A stretch of DNA of 64,000 nucleotides from Mariniphaga sp. (GTDB lineage: Bacteria > Bacteroidota > Bacteroidia > Bacteroidales > Prolixibacteraceae): assembly GCA_024636975.1 (NCBI GenBank), contig JAGXGA010000061.1, positions 62,001 through 126,000 on the forward strand, read 5' to 3'. The stretch's first letter is position 1, and the number at the start of each line of letters is the position of its first letter. Under the pieces are notes generated by a model. That model did not search any database and was not told where the DNA came from. It saw only the letters and a list, made by a program, of their open reading frames with translations. Positions 36,938 to 46,600 of the stretch are shown one piece after another. Made by a program: the position numbers and the translations under genes.

Positions 36938-37711
36938 ATGAGTAACGAAAGTAGATCAATTCACGAATTCGACTTTAGCTTAATTTGCGAATACTTTTCA
37001 GGCATAGAACGTCAAGGGCCCGGTAGTCCTGAAGTTACCTCAAAAGCATTAAGTTTTACAAGTAATATTACCAGCCAGTCCAGGATTGCTGATATTGGCT
37101 GTGGAACAGGGGGACAGACCATGGTTCTAGCAAAGCATACACAGGGATTAATTACGGGCATTGATTTGTTTCCTGCATTTATTGACCGGTTTAATTACAA
37201 TGCTGCTGAACTTGGTCTTGAGAGCAGGGTTAATGGGATTGTTGGTTCTATGGAAAACCTTCCTTTCAGCAGTGAAGAGTTGGACCTGATCTGGTCGGAA
37301 GGGGCAATCTATAATATCGGTTTTGAAAGAGGTATAAACGAATGGCGTAAATTCCTGAAAACAGGAGGTTATATAGCCGTATCAGAAGTATCTTGGTTTA
37401 CTAATAACAGGCCTGATGAAATTGAAGCATTTTGGAAGGATGCTTATCCTGAAACAGACACTATTCCGAATAAGGTGGCCCTGATGCAGCAAGCCGGTTA
37501 TATTCCTGTAGCTACATTTATTCTGCCGGAAAATTGCTGGACAGAACATTTTTATGATCCACAGGTTGCCTTACAGGAAGCTTTCCTGAAGAAATATGCA
37601 GGCAACCAGATGGCCGAAGAGTTCATAGTCAACCAACGGCATGAAGCTCAACTGTACAACAGGTTTAAAAAGTATTATGGTTATGTTTTTTACATTGGCA
37701 AAAAAATTTAA
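36938..37711 (+). CDS. Class I SAM-dependent methyltransferase
   Basis: A 257-residue cytoplasmic protein with the SAM-binding motif [12 protein letters not shown] (about residue 57), an acidic residue at the end of strand 2 (GIDLFP) and the motif [13 protein letters not shown]. It probably acts on a small molecule, judging by its similarity to MerR/UbiE-type enzymes. It follows the two glycosyltransferases on the same strand and is convergent with the AT-rich gene at 37732, 20 nt away. Substrate unknown. Confidence 0.82.
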   Translation: MSNESRSIHEFDFSLICEYFSGIERQGPGSPEVTSKALSFTSNITSQSRIADIGCGTGGQTMVLAKHTQGLITGIDLFPAFIDRFNYNAAELGLESRVNGIVGSMENLPFSSEELDLIWSEGAIYNIGFERGINEWRKFLKTGGYIAVSEVSWFTNNRPDEIEAFWKDAYPETDTIPNKVALMQQAGYIPVATFILPENCWTEHFYDPQVALQEAFLKKYAGNQMAEEFIVNQRHEAQLYNRFKKYYGYVFYIGKKI

Positions 37712-37731
37712 TGAATCAAAAATAATTTCCT

Positions 37732-39807
37732 CTAATATCCTGATATCGAAATTTCGAAATTATCAACAAATGCTTTTTGTTTATCCATATTCCATAAATA
37801 AATTTTTAACCAGGAACCGGGTTTAATTTCTTTTATATCAACTGTTATTTCATGGTTTACAGGCCACCAGTTTGAGTAAGCTTTAATAAATTTATTTACT
37901 TCAAGGCCGTGCCATATATAAGAACCGTTCCGATCTTCAATTGACATTACAAGCTTCGACCTGGTCTGGTCTTCAAAGTAACATTGTAAACTGCAATTTA
38001 CAGCTAACCGGTTTATTGTATCCAAATCAAGTGAGTCGAGGCTGTACTTAAAAGATGCTGAGTATTCACCTACCTTAATTGACCTGGTTCCTTCATATTT
38101 CATTTCATTGGATAAATTCTCACTATTCTGATTCCAGTTTTCTTTTTGCTCTTCAAATCCATTTTTTGTATACAAAATCTTTCGAAACGACTTCTCCGGT
38201 ATCAAAATCTCATTCATTTCATAGATTTCAATGTTCAGCTCCTTATCCTGATGAATTAAGTTATTTTTTGATGAGATATCCCTTGCATAATATGGCAAGT
38301 CTTCATAATCCAATTTTGATAAGTATCTTGTATACAAGTTTAGAAATAATATTTTCTTTCTGTTTTCCAGTGTATCATTTTCAAATTCACTGTAATTCAT
38401 AATGTTTATTCTGCTGTTCTTGTTGAATTCGTTATAATAGTAACCCAAACGCTTTTGTACATCATTTGTAATCACAACAATACTATCGGATTGATTAATG
38501 ATATACTCAGTAAAAACCTCTTTTTGTTTCCTGTATTTTACTTTTTGTGCGTAATCAATCATTGTTAAAGGTTTAATTATTAATACCAGGATGAAGATCG
38601 TTACAAAAAGATTCTGATAAACCTTATTGGGCTTTACCCATATATAAATAAAAAACAGGATGAATAAAGGAAAGTATTGATATAAGAAATTATTCCCTTG
38701 TAAAAATAATGAAACAAAAGCTGTAATTCCCAATACAGAAATCATTTCGATTTTAAAGGCCTTTCTTACAATAAATTCATTTACAATTATTGATGCAGGG
38801 ACAGATACAACCGGAATTAAAAAAAGATAATGTCTCGGATCAAGGCACATGGGAGAATAGGACGTACATGAAATGGTCATAAAATTGGAAGACAAAAGCA
38901 GCATTAAAGATGATGCAATCCAGTATGAGAAGGAATTGTTCATTTTTAAAAAACTCAATGTTCTTTTCCCGATCAGATATGCAATCAAAAACATAAAACC
39001 AGTTATCATTGACTGATATACAAGCAACACAAAGAATTCATAAGAAATTCTTTTCAGCAGGATTGTTAAAGATTGCTTTTCATAACTGCATAGGTTCAGA
39101 TAACTGTTGCTTACAATTGCATCAAAGCGTTTAAAAACATCACCTGTAAAATGACCAATTATTAAAAAATAGCATAAAAAGATAAAGGAACCGGTAGCAA
39201 TTGAAAAAATCCATAATTTTCTATCGCGCTTTAATAGAAAATCAACAATAAAGAAAAATAACAATACAGGAATAAATAGAACAATAGTCCCTTTGGCCAT
39301 AAATCCGAAAAGGAGCACAAGACTTAGCATGGCTGAATAGAGAAATGTATTTTTTTTATTACTCTGAAATTTATACTGGTGGATTATATATAATGCCAAC
39401 AAAACAGACAATGCAACATATACATCAGGCATTAACTTATCGGAATAAAAAATGAACCAGTTGGAGAATGTAGTCAGTGACAAACCCATTATCAAGGTAC
39501 GGGAACCTTTGTCCTTGAGCAACTGATAAACTATGCCTAAAATTAAAACTGTGATCATCATTGATGGAATTGATGACGCCAGATCATTAACTCCTAAAAT
39601 TGAATAAGCAAGTGAGGTCAAAACTATTATTGGTGTTCTGTAGGAAAAATGGTCATTATAATCGACAATACCCTCCTTAAAATCAACAGCTAACTTTGCG
39701 TAATGTAAATCATCGTAACCATAATGACCAATATAGCCAAACAGATGATAGGCTATAATTACACAAATAAAGATTAGTAATAGTAACGATCGGTTCCTGT
39801 TCTTCAT
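37732..39807 (-). CDS. Large GT-C-like membrane protein with C-terminal soluble domain
   Basis: A 691-residue protein with 11-12 hydrophobic segments over the first 430 residues and an acidic first-loop motif YGYDDLHYAKLA (about residue 30) like GT39-type enzymes. A non-membrane C-terminal region of about 250 residues follows, whose end (RSIKVGEYSASFKYSLDS... FVDNFEIS) looks like a beta-sandwich carbohydrate- or lipid-binding module. Codon use is noticeably more AT-rich than in neighbouring genes, which could mean recent acquisition. Function beyond probable glycosyl transfer is not known. Confidence 0.7.
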   Translation of the reverse strand: MKNRNRSLLLLIFICVIIAYHLFGYIGHYGYDDLHYAKLAVDFKEGIVDYNDHFSYRTPIIVLTSLAYSILGVNDLASSIPSMMITVLILGIVYQLLKDKGSRTLIMGLSLTTFSNWFIFYSDKLMPDVYVALSVLLALYIIHQYKFQSNKKNTFLYSAMLSLVLLFGFMAKGTIVLFIPVLLFFFIVDFLLKRDRKLWIFSIATGSFIFLCYFLIIGHFTGDVFKRFDAIVSNSYLNLCSYEKQSLTILLKRISYEFFVLLVYQSMITGFMFLIAYLIGKRTLSFLKMNNSFSYWIASSLMLLLSSNFMTISCTSYSPMCLDPRHYLFLIPVVSVPASIIVNEFIVRKAFKIEMISVLGITAFVSLFLQGNNFLYQYFPLFILFFIYIWVKPNKVYQNLFVTIFILVLIIKPLTMIDYAQKVKYRKQKEVFTEYIINQSDSIVVITNDVQKRLGYYYNEFNKNSRINIMNYSEFENDTLENRKKILFLNLYTRYLSKLDYEDLPYYARDISSKNNLIHQDKELNIEIYEMNEILIPEKSFRKILYTKNGFEEQKENWNQNSENLSNEMKYEGTRSIKVGEYSASFKYSLDSLDLDTINRLAVNCSLQCYFEDQTRSKLVMSIEDRNGSYIWHGLEVNKFIKAYSNWWPVNHEITVDIKEIKPGSWLKIYLWNMDKQKAFVDNFEISISGY

Positions 39808-40662
39808 TCAGGGGTAGCTTAATATTTTTGTATCAATATAATTGCAGGATTTAAGGAAGTATATGTAGATATTGCTTTTGTACAAAGAGTATGAGTTATT
39901 ATATTTTTTGAGCATGTATTAATATACAATAAGTTATCAGTTAACCTCCAGCCTGACCTGCTAAAATAATCATAATGCAGATTACCCTCTCATACAGGAG
40001 TATTATTTTATATATATATCAGACAATTCATCAGATGGAACATACCTCTTCCGGATTAAATTCGTATTAAATTCGTTTTTAATTCGCTCTTAATTCGTCA
40101 TTAATTCAATTTAAATCGAATTAACATCGAATTAACATCGAATAAACATCAAATAAACCCCGAATTTAAAATGAGTTTAATATAGCCAAGATTACTTGTA
40201 TCTCAGGTTATTTTATTCGTTAAAAATGACTAGAACTGTTGGAGGGGCTTTAACGCTTGTGTTTTTAAAGTTGAATGACATGAGCGTTCCCTCACTTATC
40301 CCCCGATAAAAATTTATCTATCTGGTGACATGCAAACGCTAAAATGTAATTCAATTATTCAATTTGATATTTTATTATTTCAATTCCAATCTTTTTGATA
40401 ACATCATGTGGCTTATGCTGTCTTATTTATTATTTATCTTACGTATTTTAACTATTTGTTAATTATTCATCCTATTCACTCACAAAATAGGGTTCTATAT
40501 AAAAAAATCCATCATTTTTGACACATGATATCAAAATTGAAGGGGTACAAATTAAAAATTAGGTTATTATTTGATCACAAACATCATTATCATAGGGGAT
40601 AAATAAAAATATAAAAAAATTAGAATTAAAATAACTGTTTAACAAATTTAAATTTAAAAGTC
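39808..40662. other. Long divergent spacer
   Basis: This 855-bp AT-rich stretch between divergent genes has no reading frame worth reporting and no tRNA. It contains the 11-bp-unit hairpin at 40060-40180. No good TAnnTTTG promoter and no -24/-12 sigma-54 promoter was found ahead of the gene at 40663, although a regulated promoter would be expected for the P-II/ammonium transporter unit. Confidence 0.65.
40060..40180. repeat. Second near-palindrome made of 11-bp units
   Basis: From 40060 the sequence divides into eleven consecutive 11-bp units. Five are type A (ATTCGTATTAA, ATTCGTTTTTA, ATTCGCTCTTA, ATTCGTCATTA, ATTCAATTTAA) and five are inverted type B (ATCGAATTAAC twice, then ATCGAATAAAC and two decayed copies). 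A final unit contains GAGTTTAA, as in the 8082-8225 element. The left flank ATACCTCTTCCGG (40042-40054) resembles that element's ATACCTTCTCCTG, but the matching right flank is missing. The symmetry centre is at about 40112. Confidence 0.88.
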
Positions 40663-41316
40663 ATGAAAAGAATCTATTTTATCATTGCAACCAGTCTCCT
40701 GCTAACAGGAGCGTTTACACCGAGGCTAAATGCACAGGAGTGGAGTACAGGCCTCGACATTTACAGCAGCTATGTATGGAGAGGAACAAAGTTTGGTTCA
40801 GGTCCAGCCTTCCAACCCTCAGTGGAATTCAGTATAGGCGGTCTGGCTATAGGTGCCTGGGGTTCATATAATGCATCGGTTGAAGAAGCAGCAGAAGCAG
40901 ACTTGTATGCAAGCTATGAACTGGCATTGGGAGAAAATGCCTCGATCTCATTTACTGTAACCGACTATTACTTTCCAGGTCCCGGCTCAGACTGGCTGAC
41001 AGGTGATCCACATTACATCGAACCGATGATAGGATTTGGAGCAGGAGGTTTTTCTCTTCTTGGAGCTTATATGATGAACGGTGGCGAAGGTGACATATAC
41101 CTGGAAGCAGGATATGCTGCAGGACCGGTTAACCTTTTTATCGGCGGCGGAGATGGGGCTTATACAGTTGATGGTGAATTTAGCCTTTGCAACATAGGCA
41201 TCGGCACCTCCAAAGAGCTGAAAATTACCGATACGTTTTCACTTCCGGTTTCAGGAGCCGCTATTCTAAATCCTTCTTCTGAACAGTTTCATATTGTAGC
41301 AGGAATTTCTTTTTAA
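40663..41316 (+). CDS. TorF-like outer membrane protein linked to ammonium transport
   Basis: A 217-residue exported protein with a signal peptide ending near LNAQ (about residue 24) and a beta-strand-rich mature part with alternating aromatic/glycine residues, ending in Phe. The N-terminal YSSYVWRGTKFG pattern fits the TorF/Gcw_chp family of putative porins. It is 20 nt upstream of the P-II gene and forms a unit with P-II and Amt. It may admit ammonium or amines through the outer membrane, which is inference from position. Confidence 0.75.
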   Translation: MKRIYFIIATSLLLTGAFTPRLNAQEWSTGLDIYSSYVWRGTKFGSGPAFQPSVEFSIGGLAIGAWGSYNASVEEAAEADLYASYELALGENASISFTVTDYYFPGPGSDWLTGDPHYIEPMIGFGAGGFSLLGAYMMNGGEGDIYLEAGYAAGPVNLFIGGGDGAYTVDGEFSLCNIGIGTSKELKITDTFSLPVSGAAILNPSSEQFHIVAGISF

Positions 41317-41336
41317 AAACACAAACAACAGATACA

Positions 41337-41693
41337 ATGAAAAAAATTGAAGCAATAATACGCAAGACCAAATTTGAAGAAGTTTGGGAAGCATTACGGG
41401 AAGCCGGTATCGAATTTTTCTCCTACTGGGATGTACGTGGTGTAGGACAGGCCCGCGAGGGACGTGTTTACCGGGGGGTGGTTTATGATACCAGCACCAT
41501 TGAACGCACCAAACTTTCAATAATTGTACGTGATAAGAATGTGGAAAAAACAGTGAACGCTATACTTAGCTCTTCACGTACTGGAGAAATTGGCGATGGT
41601 AAAATTTTCATTATTCCCATTGAGGAATCTTACAGGATCAGGACTGGTGAAAGAGGCGATGAATCGCTGTACATCAAAGGAAAAGAAGAGTAA
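41337..41693 (+). CDS. Nitrogen regulatory P-II protein
   Basis: A 118-residue trimeric signal protein that senses 2-oxoglutarate, ATP and ADP and controls ammonium uptake by binding the transporter. The conserved fold is visible (KKIEAIIRKTKFEEV, then GRVYRGVVY). Tyr50 aligns with the uridylylated Tyr51 of E. coli GlnB/GlnK in the T-loop. The C-terminal GDGKIFIIPIEES motif is typical. Linkage to amt makes it GlnK-like. A T-loop sequence of EGRVYRGVVYDTST differs from the enterobacterial type, so the partner contacts may differ. Confidence 0.93.
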   Translation: MKKIEAIIRKTKFEEVWEALREAGIEFFSYWDVRGVGQAREGRVYRGVVYDTSTIERTKLSIIVRDKNVEKTVNAILSSSRTGEIGDGKIFIIPIEESYRIRTGERGDESLYIKGKEE

Positions 41694-41716
41694 TAACACC
41701 TTAAAAAGAATTTATC

Positions 41717-42931
41717 ATGGAAGAACTTTCTATTTCGATTAACAATATATGGGTTTTGGTTGCAACCTTTCTTGTAATGTTTATGCAACCAGGATTTGCA
41801 ATGGTTGAGGCAGGTTTTACACGATCGAAAAATACGGCCAACATACTTACCAAAAATTTGATGGACTTTGCAATCGGATCTATCCTTTTCTGGGTAGTTG
41901 GGTACTCAATAATGTATGGCGATTCGCTTTGGGGTTTTATAGGAATTCCTGACCTGTTTTTTAATGATAACGGTATTGGCGATTACGCCAATAAAACCGA
42001 CCTGATGTTTCAGACAGTGTTTGCTGCAACAGCAGCAACAATTGTTTCGGGCGCAGTAGCTGAGCGAACAAAGTTTAATTCTTACCTGATTTTTACAGTA
42101 GTGATCACTGTTTTTATTTATCCGATTTCAGGCCATTGGAAATGGGGCGGCGGCTGGCTCGATCAGCTGGGATTCCTTGATTTTGCCGGCTCAACACTGG
42201 TTCACTCTGTAGGCGCATGGGTTGGTTTGGCAGGAGCCATCGTTTTGGGGCCAAGGGCTGGAAAATATGAAAATGGTAAAGTCAAAGCAATTCCCGGACA
42301 CAACCTGACCTTTGCAGCCCTGGGTGTTTTCATTCTGTGGTTCGGCTGGTTTGGATTTAATCCGGGTTCTCAGTTGGGAGCAGCCGGGAATGATAATACA
42401 CTGGCGATAGCCCACATCGTTCTTACAACAAACCTTGCCGCTGCAGGCGGAGCGGTTTCTGCGCTTTTTATTTCATGGTGGAGGTATAAGCGGCCGGCAT
42501 TATCACTGGCATTAAACGGCGCCCTCGCAGGACTTGTTGCTATAACGGCAGGATGCGATATCGTAAGCCCGGGGGGAGCACTTATCATTGGCTTACTCGC
42601 CGGAATCATACTTGTATTCAGCGTTGAATTCATTGATCAGAAACTAAAAATTGATGATCCTGTTGGTGCCGTTTCGGTACACGGTGTAAATGGTGCATTC
42701 GGTACACTGGCTGTGGGACTGTTTGCAACCGAAGGAGGCTTGTTTTATGGAGGAGGTAGTAGTCTGCTCATATCCCAGCTAATTGGAGTAGCTGCCATTT
42801 TTGTATGGGCATTTGGCTTGGGTATGATACTTTTCAAAACCATAAAAGCCACTATAGGTCTGCGTGTGTCACGCCGGATTGAAGAAGAAGGTCTCGATAT
42901 ATATGAACATGGTGAAAGCGCCTATAATTAA
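41717..42931 (+). CDS. amt: Ammonium transporter
   Basis: A 404-residue polytopic Amt/Rh protein with 11 hydrophobic segments. It keeps the AmtB-type pore residues: Asp and His in LDFAGSTLVHSVGAW (about residues 155-165) and the second pore His in VSVHGVNGAFGT (about 315), plus the early MEAGFTRSKN-like segment VEAGFTRSKNTAN. It is the last gene of the unit, 23 nt after the P-II gene, and is followed by a strong terminator. The N-terminus begins directly with the first membrane segment, without an AmtB-like cleavable signal. Confidence 0.96.
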   Translation: MEELSISINNIWVLVATFLVMFMQPGFAMVEAGFTRSKNTANILTKNLMDFAIGSILFWVVGYSIMYGDSLWGFIGIPDLFFNDNGIGDYANKTDLMFQTVFAATAATIVSGAVAERTKFNSYLIFTVVITVFIYPISGHWKWGGGWLDQLGFLDFAGSTLVHSVGAWVGLAGAIVLGPRAGKYENGKVKAIPGHNLTFAALGVFILWFGWFGFNPGSQLGAAGNDNTLAIAHIVLTTNLAAAGGAVSALFISWWRYKRPALSLALNGALAGLVAITAGCDIVSPGGALIIGLLAGIILVFSVEFIDQKLKIDDPVGAVSVHGVNGAFGTLAVGLFATEGGLFYGGGSSLLISQLIGVAAIFVWAFGLGMILFKTIKATIGLRVSRRIEEEGLDIYEHGESAYN

Positions 42932-42977
42932 TATTTATTTAAAAACTCCCGATTCTTTTTAGTCTGTTGTAGTCTGT

Positions 42978-43009
42978 AAAGGTTCGCCACTATTGGCGAA
43001 CCTTTTTTT
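42978..43009 (+). terminator. Rho-independent terminator after amt
   Basis: Perfect 11-bp stem AAAGGTTCGCC (42978-42988) with GGCGAACCTTT (42995-43005), a 6-nt loop and a T run to 43009. It ends the P-II/amt unit. Confidence 0.92.
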
Positions 43010-43066
43010 GTTGATAACTTCGATGAATTCCCTTGAAAATTGGAGATACTAAACCCGGTGGAATGT

Positions 43067-43074
43067 TATTTTTG
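43067..43074 (+). promoter_or_regulatory. Possible -7 box ahead of the DUF4494 gene
   Basis: TATTTTTG matches the consensus and is 24 nt before the ATG at 43099. The closest TTG upstream (43040-43042) is 24 nt away, longer than usual. A similar TATTTTTG (43613-43620) precedes the next gene, so both may be separately transcribed. Confidence 0.42.
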
Positions 43075-43098
43075 CCCCTTCATTAAAATTATCTAAAT

Positions 43099-43572
43099 AT
43101 GCAAGTCTGGTTCGAATGTAAAGTTAAATATGTGAAAGTTACAGAAAGTGGAAAAGAACAAACTGTAACTGAAAATTTCCTGCTCGATGCCGTTTCTTTT
43201 ACCGATGCTGAAACCCGCATTACCCGTCAAATGCAAGAAATGGTTAAAGGAGAATTCACTATAACCGATATCAGAAAATCAAGAATAGCTGAAGTGTTTC
43301 CTTTTGAAAACGGGGAATGGTGGTTTAAAGCAACCATTAATCTGGTTACTATTGACGAAGATGCAGGCAAAGAAAAAAAATTGCGTACCCAGTACCTGAT
43401 AATGGCTGACGATATCCAGGAGGCACTAACCAGGCTTGACGAAAGCCTGTCCTTTATGGTAATTCCTTATGTGATATCTTCGCTTACCGTGAGTACAATT
43501 GTTGATGTCTTTCCCTACCAGCCTTCTGAATCACTGATACCAGAGGGATTTACGCCCGTTCAGCAAGAATAG
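43099..43572 (+). CDS. DUF4494 domain-containing protein
   Basis: A 157-residue cytoplasmic protein from a family confined mostly to Bacteroidota. It shows the family pattern of an N-terminal WFECKVKY strand and two repeated strand-helix units with the paired segments GEFTITDIRKSRIAEVFPF and ISSLTVSTIVDVFPY. The FPF/FPY repeats suggest internal duplication. Function unknown. It sits alone, 82 nt before the large gene at 43654. Confidence 0.85.
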   Translation: MQVWFECKVKYVKVTESGKEQTVTENFLLDAVSFTDAETRITRQMQEMVKGEFTITDIRKSRIAEVFPFENGEWWFKATINLVTIDEDAGKEKKLRTQYLIMADDIQEALTRLDESLSFMVIPYVISSLTVSTIVDVFPYQPSESLIPEGFTPVQQE

Positions 43573-43653
43573 GAACAAGATAACGCTTCATTTCTCTGAG
43601 AAATTCTCCCTATATTTTTGTAATTTAGCTATTGCAAAGAAAAATGCAATGCT

Positions 43654-46600
43654 ATGAAACACAGTGACGATTACAGAAAAAAAGCCAGGAAGAAAGACCG
43701 GAGGGAGATGATTCAATACATTAACCTCCAGCTTGCAGCGCTTGGACAACCTTTATTCACAGGAGAAACCGAAGAGGAAGAAAAACTTGCAAGTGCAAGA
43801 TTTATATCTCTTACCGAAGGATTAATAAGCAGCTTTCGTGAAAAATCGAGGCTGCTGACAGGACATCTTTCGCCTGCAGATACACGTATTCAGGATTTTA
43901 TTAATGATTATTTAAAGGATCTGAAGTTTGATAAGCCTTACCGGTTGCCCTATACCACCTTTGTATTAAATCAACCGGGAATGGCAAGGGAAGTAAGTCT
44001 TCCTCCCAACGGAAAATCGTTTAAAACATCCCTGTTAAACTCATACCGCCTGAAGCAGGGAATCCTGAACAATCCTGCTGCTGATAAGCGGACCACTAAG
44101 GGTACATTTCACATTGTGGAAGGGGGCTTGCCAGTGGCACTTGATAAAAAAGAAGTTCCAAAAATTGCTTTCGCACACTTGCTGCACGAAGCACTTCATC
44201 CTTCCGACGATATTAATGTTCTCCCATTTACTGCTAACCAGGAAAAGCAGGCAAAAATAATGGTATCCCTTCTGCTTCGCCCTGTTGTATGTCCCGAAGT
44301 GAAAGGGGTTATAAGCAAAAAAAGTATGGAGATCCGCTTTTTCGCTCCCGGGAGCCTTGTAAGCAACCTCGACTTTGTGGAAACCATCTTTGGTAATGCC
44401 GGCGACCATAACCTGGCAGAGAATGATGCGGCACTCGACATTGAACACTGGACCGGACATACAGGTTGCATTATACTTGCACCCCAGCTAACAAAAATGA
44501 AAAAGAAAGATGTCGGATTACCACATTACAACGATGCCACAGAAAGGCAGCGAATCGACGGAATGTGCTGGACCGATGAAAACGAACTGTACAACGACGG
44601 GGGCGCCTTTAAAATGACATGTCGTGATGAGCGCGGTGTAGTAGTAACCTTAATTGCCGATAACTACTACGGATATTCTAAAAAAGAAATTAAAACCCAG
44701 ATCAGCTATTCGGCAAACCTTTATGGTCTTGTTGAGGAAGAGCATGCTGGTGGAGCCATTGCTTTCCCTTGTGGTAACATGGGCGATAATATTTTCGGAC
44801 AACCATTTTCAGAAAAATTTAATAACCTCTATTCTTTTGAAGAAGTAAAAAAACTTCTGGACGGGAAAGTTGATGTAAGGCCCGAAAATTATGCTGTTGA
44901 TAAAAAGTATCCCAACATTATTTATATCCATGAACATTCCGATATCGACATTGAAAAGGGTACGGTAGAATGGGTGCATGAAGGCAATTTACATTCACTG
45001 AACCTGTCGCCCGAAAAAATTTATGTTCATCCGACAGGCCATAAATTTCAGCTTGCAAAACATCCTGAGCAACAATTATGGCGGATTGTGGATACTTCTC
45101 CCGAAGGAGTTTTTTGCCATAAGCCCAGCACAGTTTCTGGCGGAGGCAAATCAGAAATATCAAAATCGATGCAGAATGCCATCAAGTACGGTGCATTTTA
45201 TATACAGAACCTTGAGGAAGACTCAAAGATGGCCGATATGCTCATCAACTACGATTATTCAAACCGGTGGAAAAACATCAGACCTGATGCCCGCCCCTCA
45301 AGACCGTTATTAAGCCCTCACCGGACCCTCGGATCTGCAGTTAAATTGCTTACTCCTTCCGACCAGTACAGCGAGGAATACAACAACTTCCTGTTAAGTT
45401 TACCTGTGCATGTAAAACAGCTTGCATTGTATATTAAACGGATGTACCGTTCACATCATGATAAAGGATCGTGGAAGGAGTACCTCAATGTTGAGTTGGT
45501 AAACGGAAGAAAAGGCAATGCGCTTCGCTACAAGCACAATAAGATAATAGCAAGTTATGTTCGCATTGGTTTTAACCCCGACGGGCAATGGTTCCTGCAT
45601 AAGCTGCGCTCTGATTTTATTGCCAGCAAGAAAATACAAACTGAAGATGACATTACTGCTTCCATAACGCTGCCTGCAAGCCGGTTAAATAACCTGAATC
45701 CGGAATATAAAAACAAAAGCGTTAAGCTGCTTACGAATTGCGAAAGTTACCTGTTCCAGAGACCCGATGAAGCCATTATCAGGGGGTACGACAAGGAAGC
45801 AGAGGAAGACATTGTTAGCGAAAATACTTTTCTGACAAACTATGAACCGCTTACACGGCAGAATGCGATTGAACTGTTCGAAAATACTATTCAATTCGAT
45901 AAATATACCCAACCGGTAAAAGACCTGATTAAAAAGGTAGTTGACAGCAGTAAAGAGGACTATTTTGTTTCACCTGCTCATACCCGAATAGTTGATGGTA
46001 TCCCAACTAATAATCCGAGATACCTGCAACGAAACCTGTTCAGACATGAAAACCAGGACTCATATCTGGCCGAAACAGGTGTTCGCCTGTTCAGGAAAAT
46101 CCCTAACGATAAACCCGTTCACTTCACAGTTAACGCAGTACTTCCCGGCCGCAGGAACAATCCTGCCGACAGGGAAAAAGGCATACGTCCGTTGAGTGTG
46201 TACAATCCCATCCATTACCAGGAAGTTCCGGAGCTGTTCATGGATTTCATCTGCAGTCTTACCGGAAAATCACCTTCCACTACAGGTGCTGGCTCAGAAG
46301 GAGCACTAACAAAAGGACCTTTCAATATGCTGGTTCCAACATCCGATTTAAACAATGCCCTGCTTTCTCATATTCTTTGTGAATACCAGGGATTCAGTTC
46401 AGCGGCAGGATACATCGGGCAGGAGAACCGGTTCGACCACGACATCAGCATCCTTGTGCCTGAGATCTGGGCACGCCTTGTGCCGGAAGACAGGGATGCC
46501 AACCAGCTCATACAAAACAATTCACTTGAAAAACTGGAAGACTTCGAATACAACGGAGAAAAGGTCCTGGCCAGCAGGTTAGGATACCGTATCAATGAAA

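Noticed and set aside
40181-40662. Sigma-54 type -24/-12 promoter ahead of the P-II/amt unit
   Set aside because: No GG and GC pair with the required 10-bp spacing could be found in the candidate segments checked.
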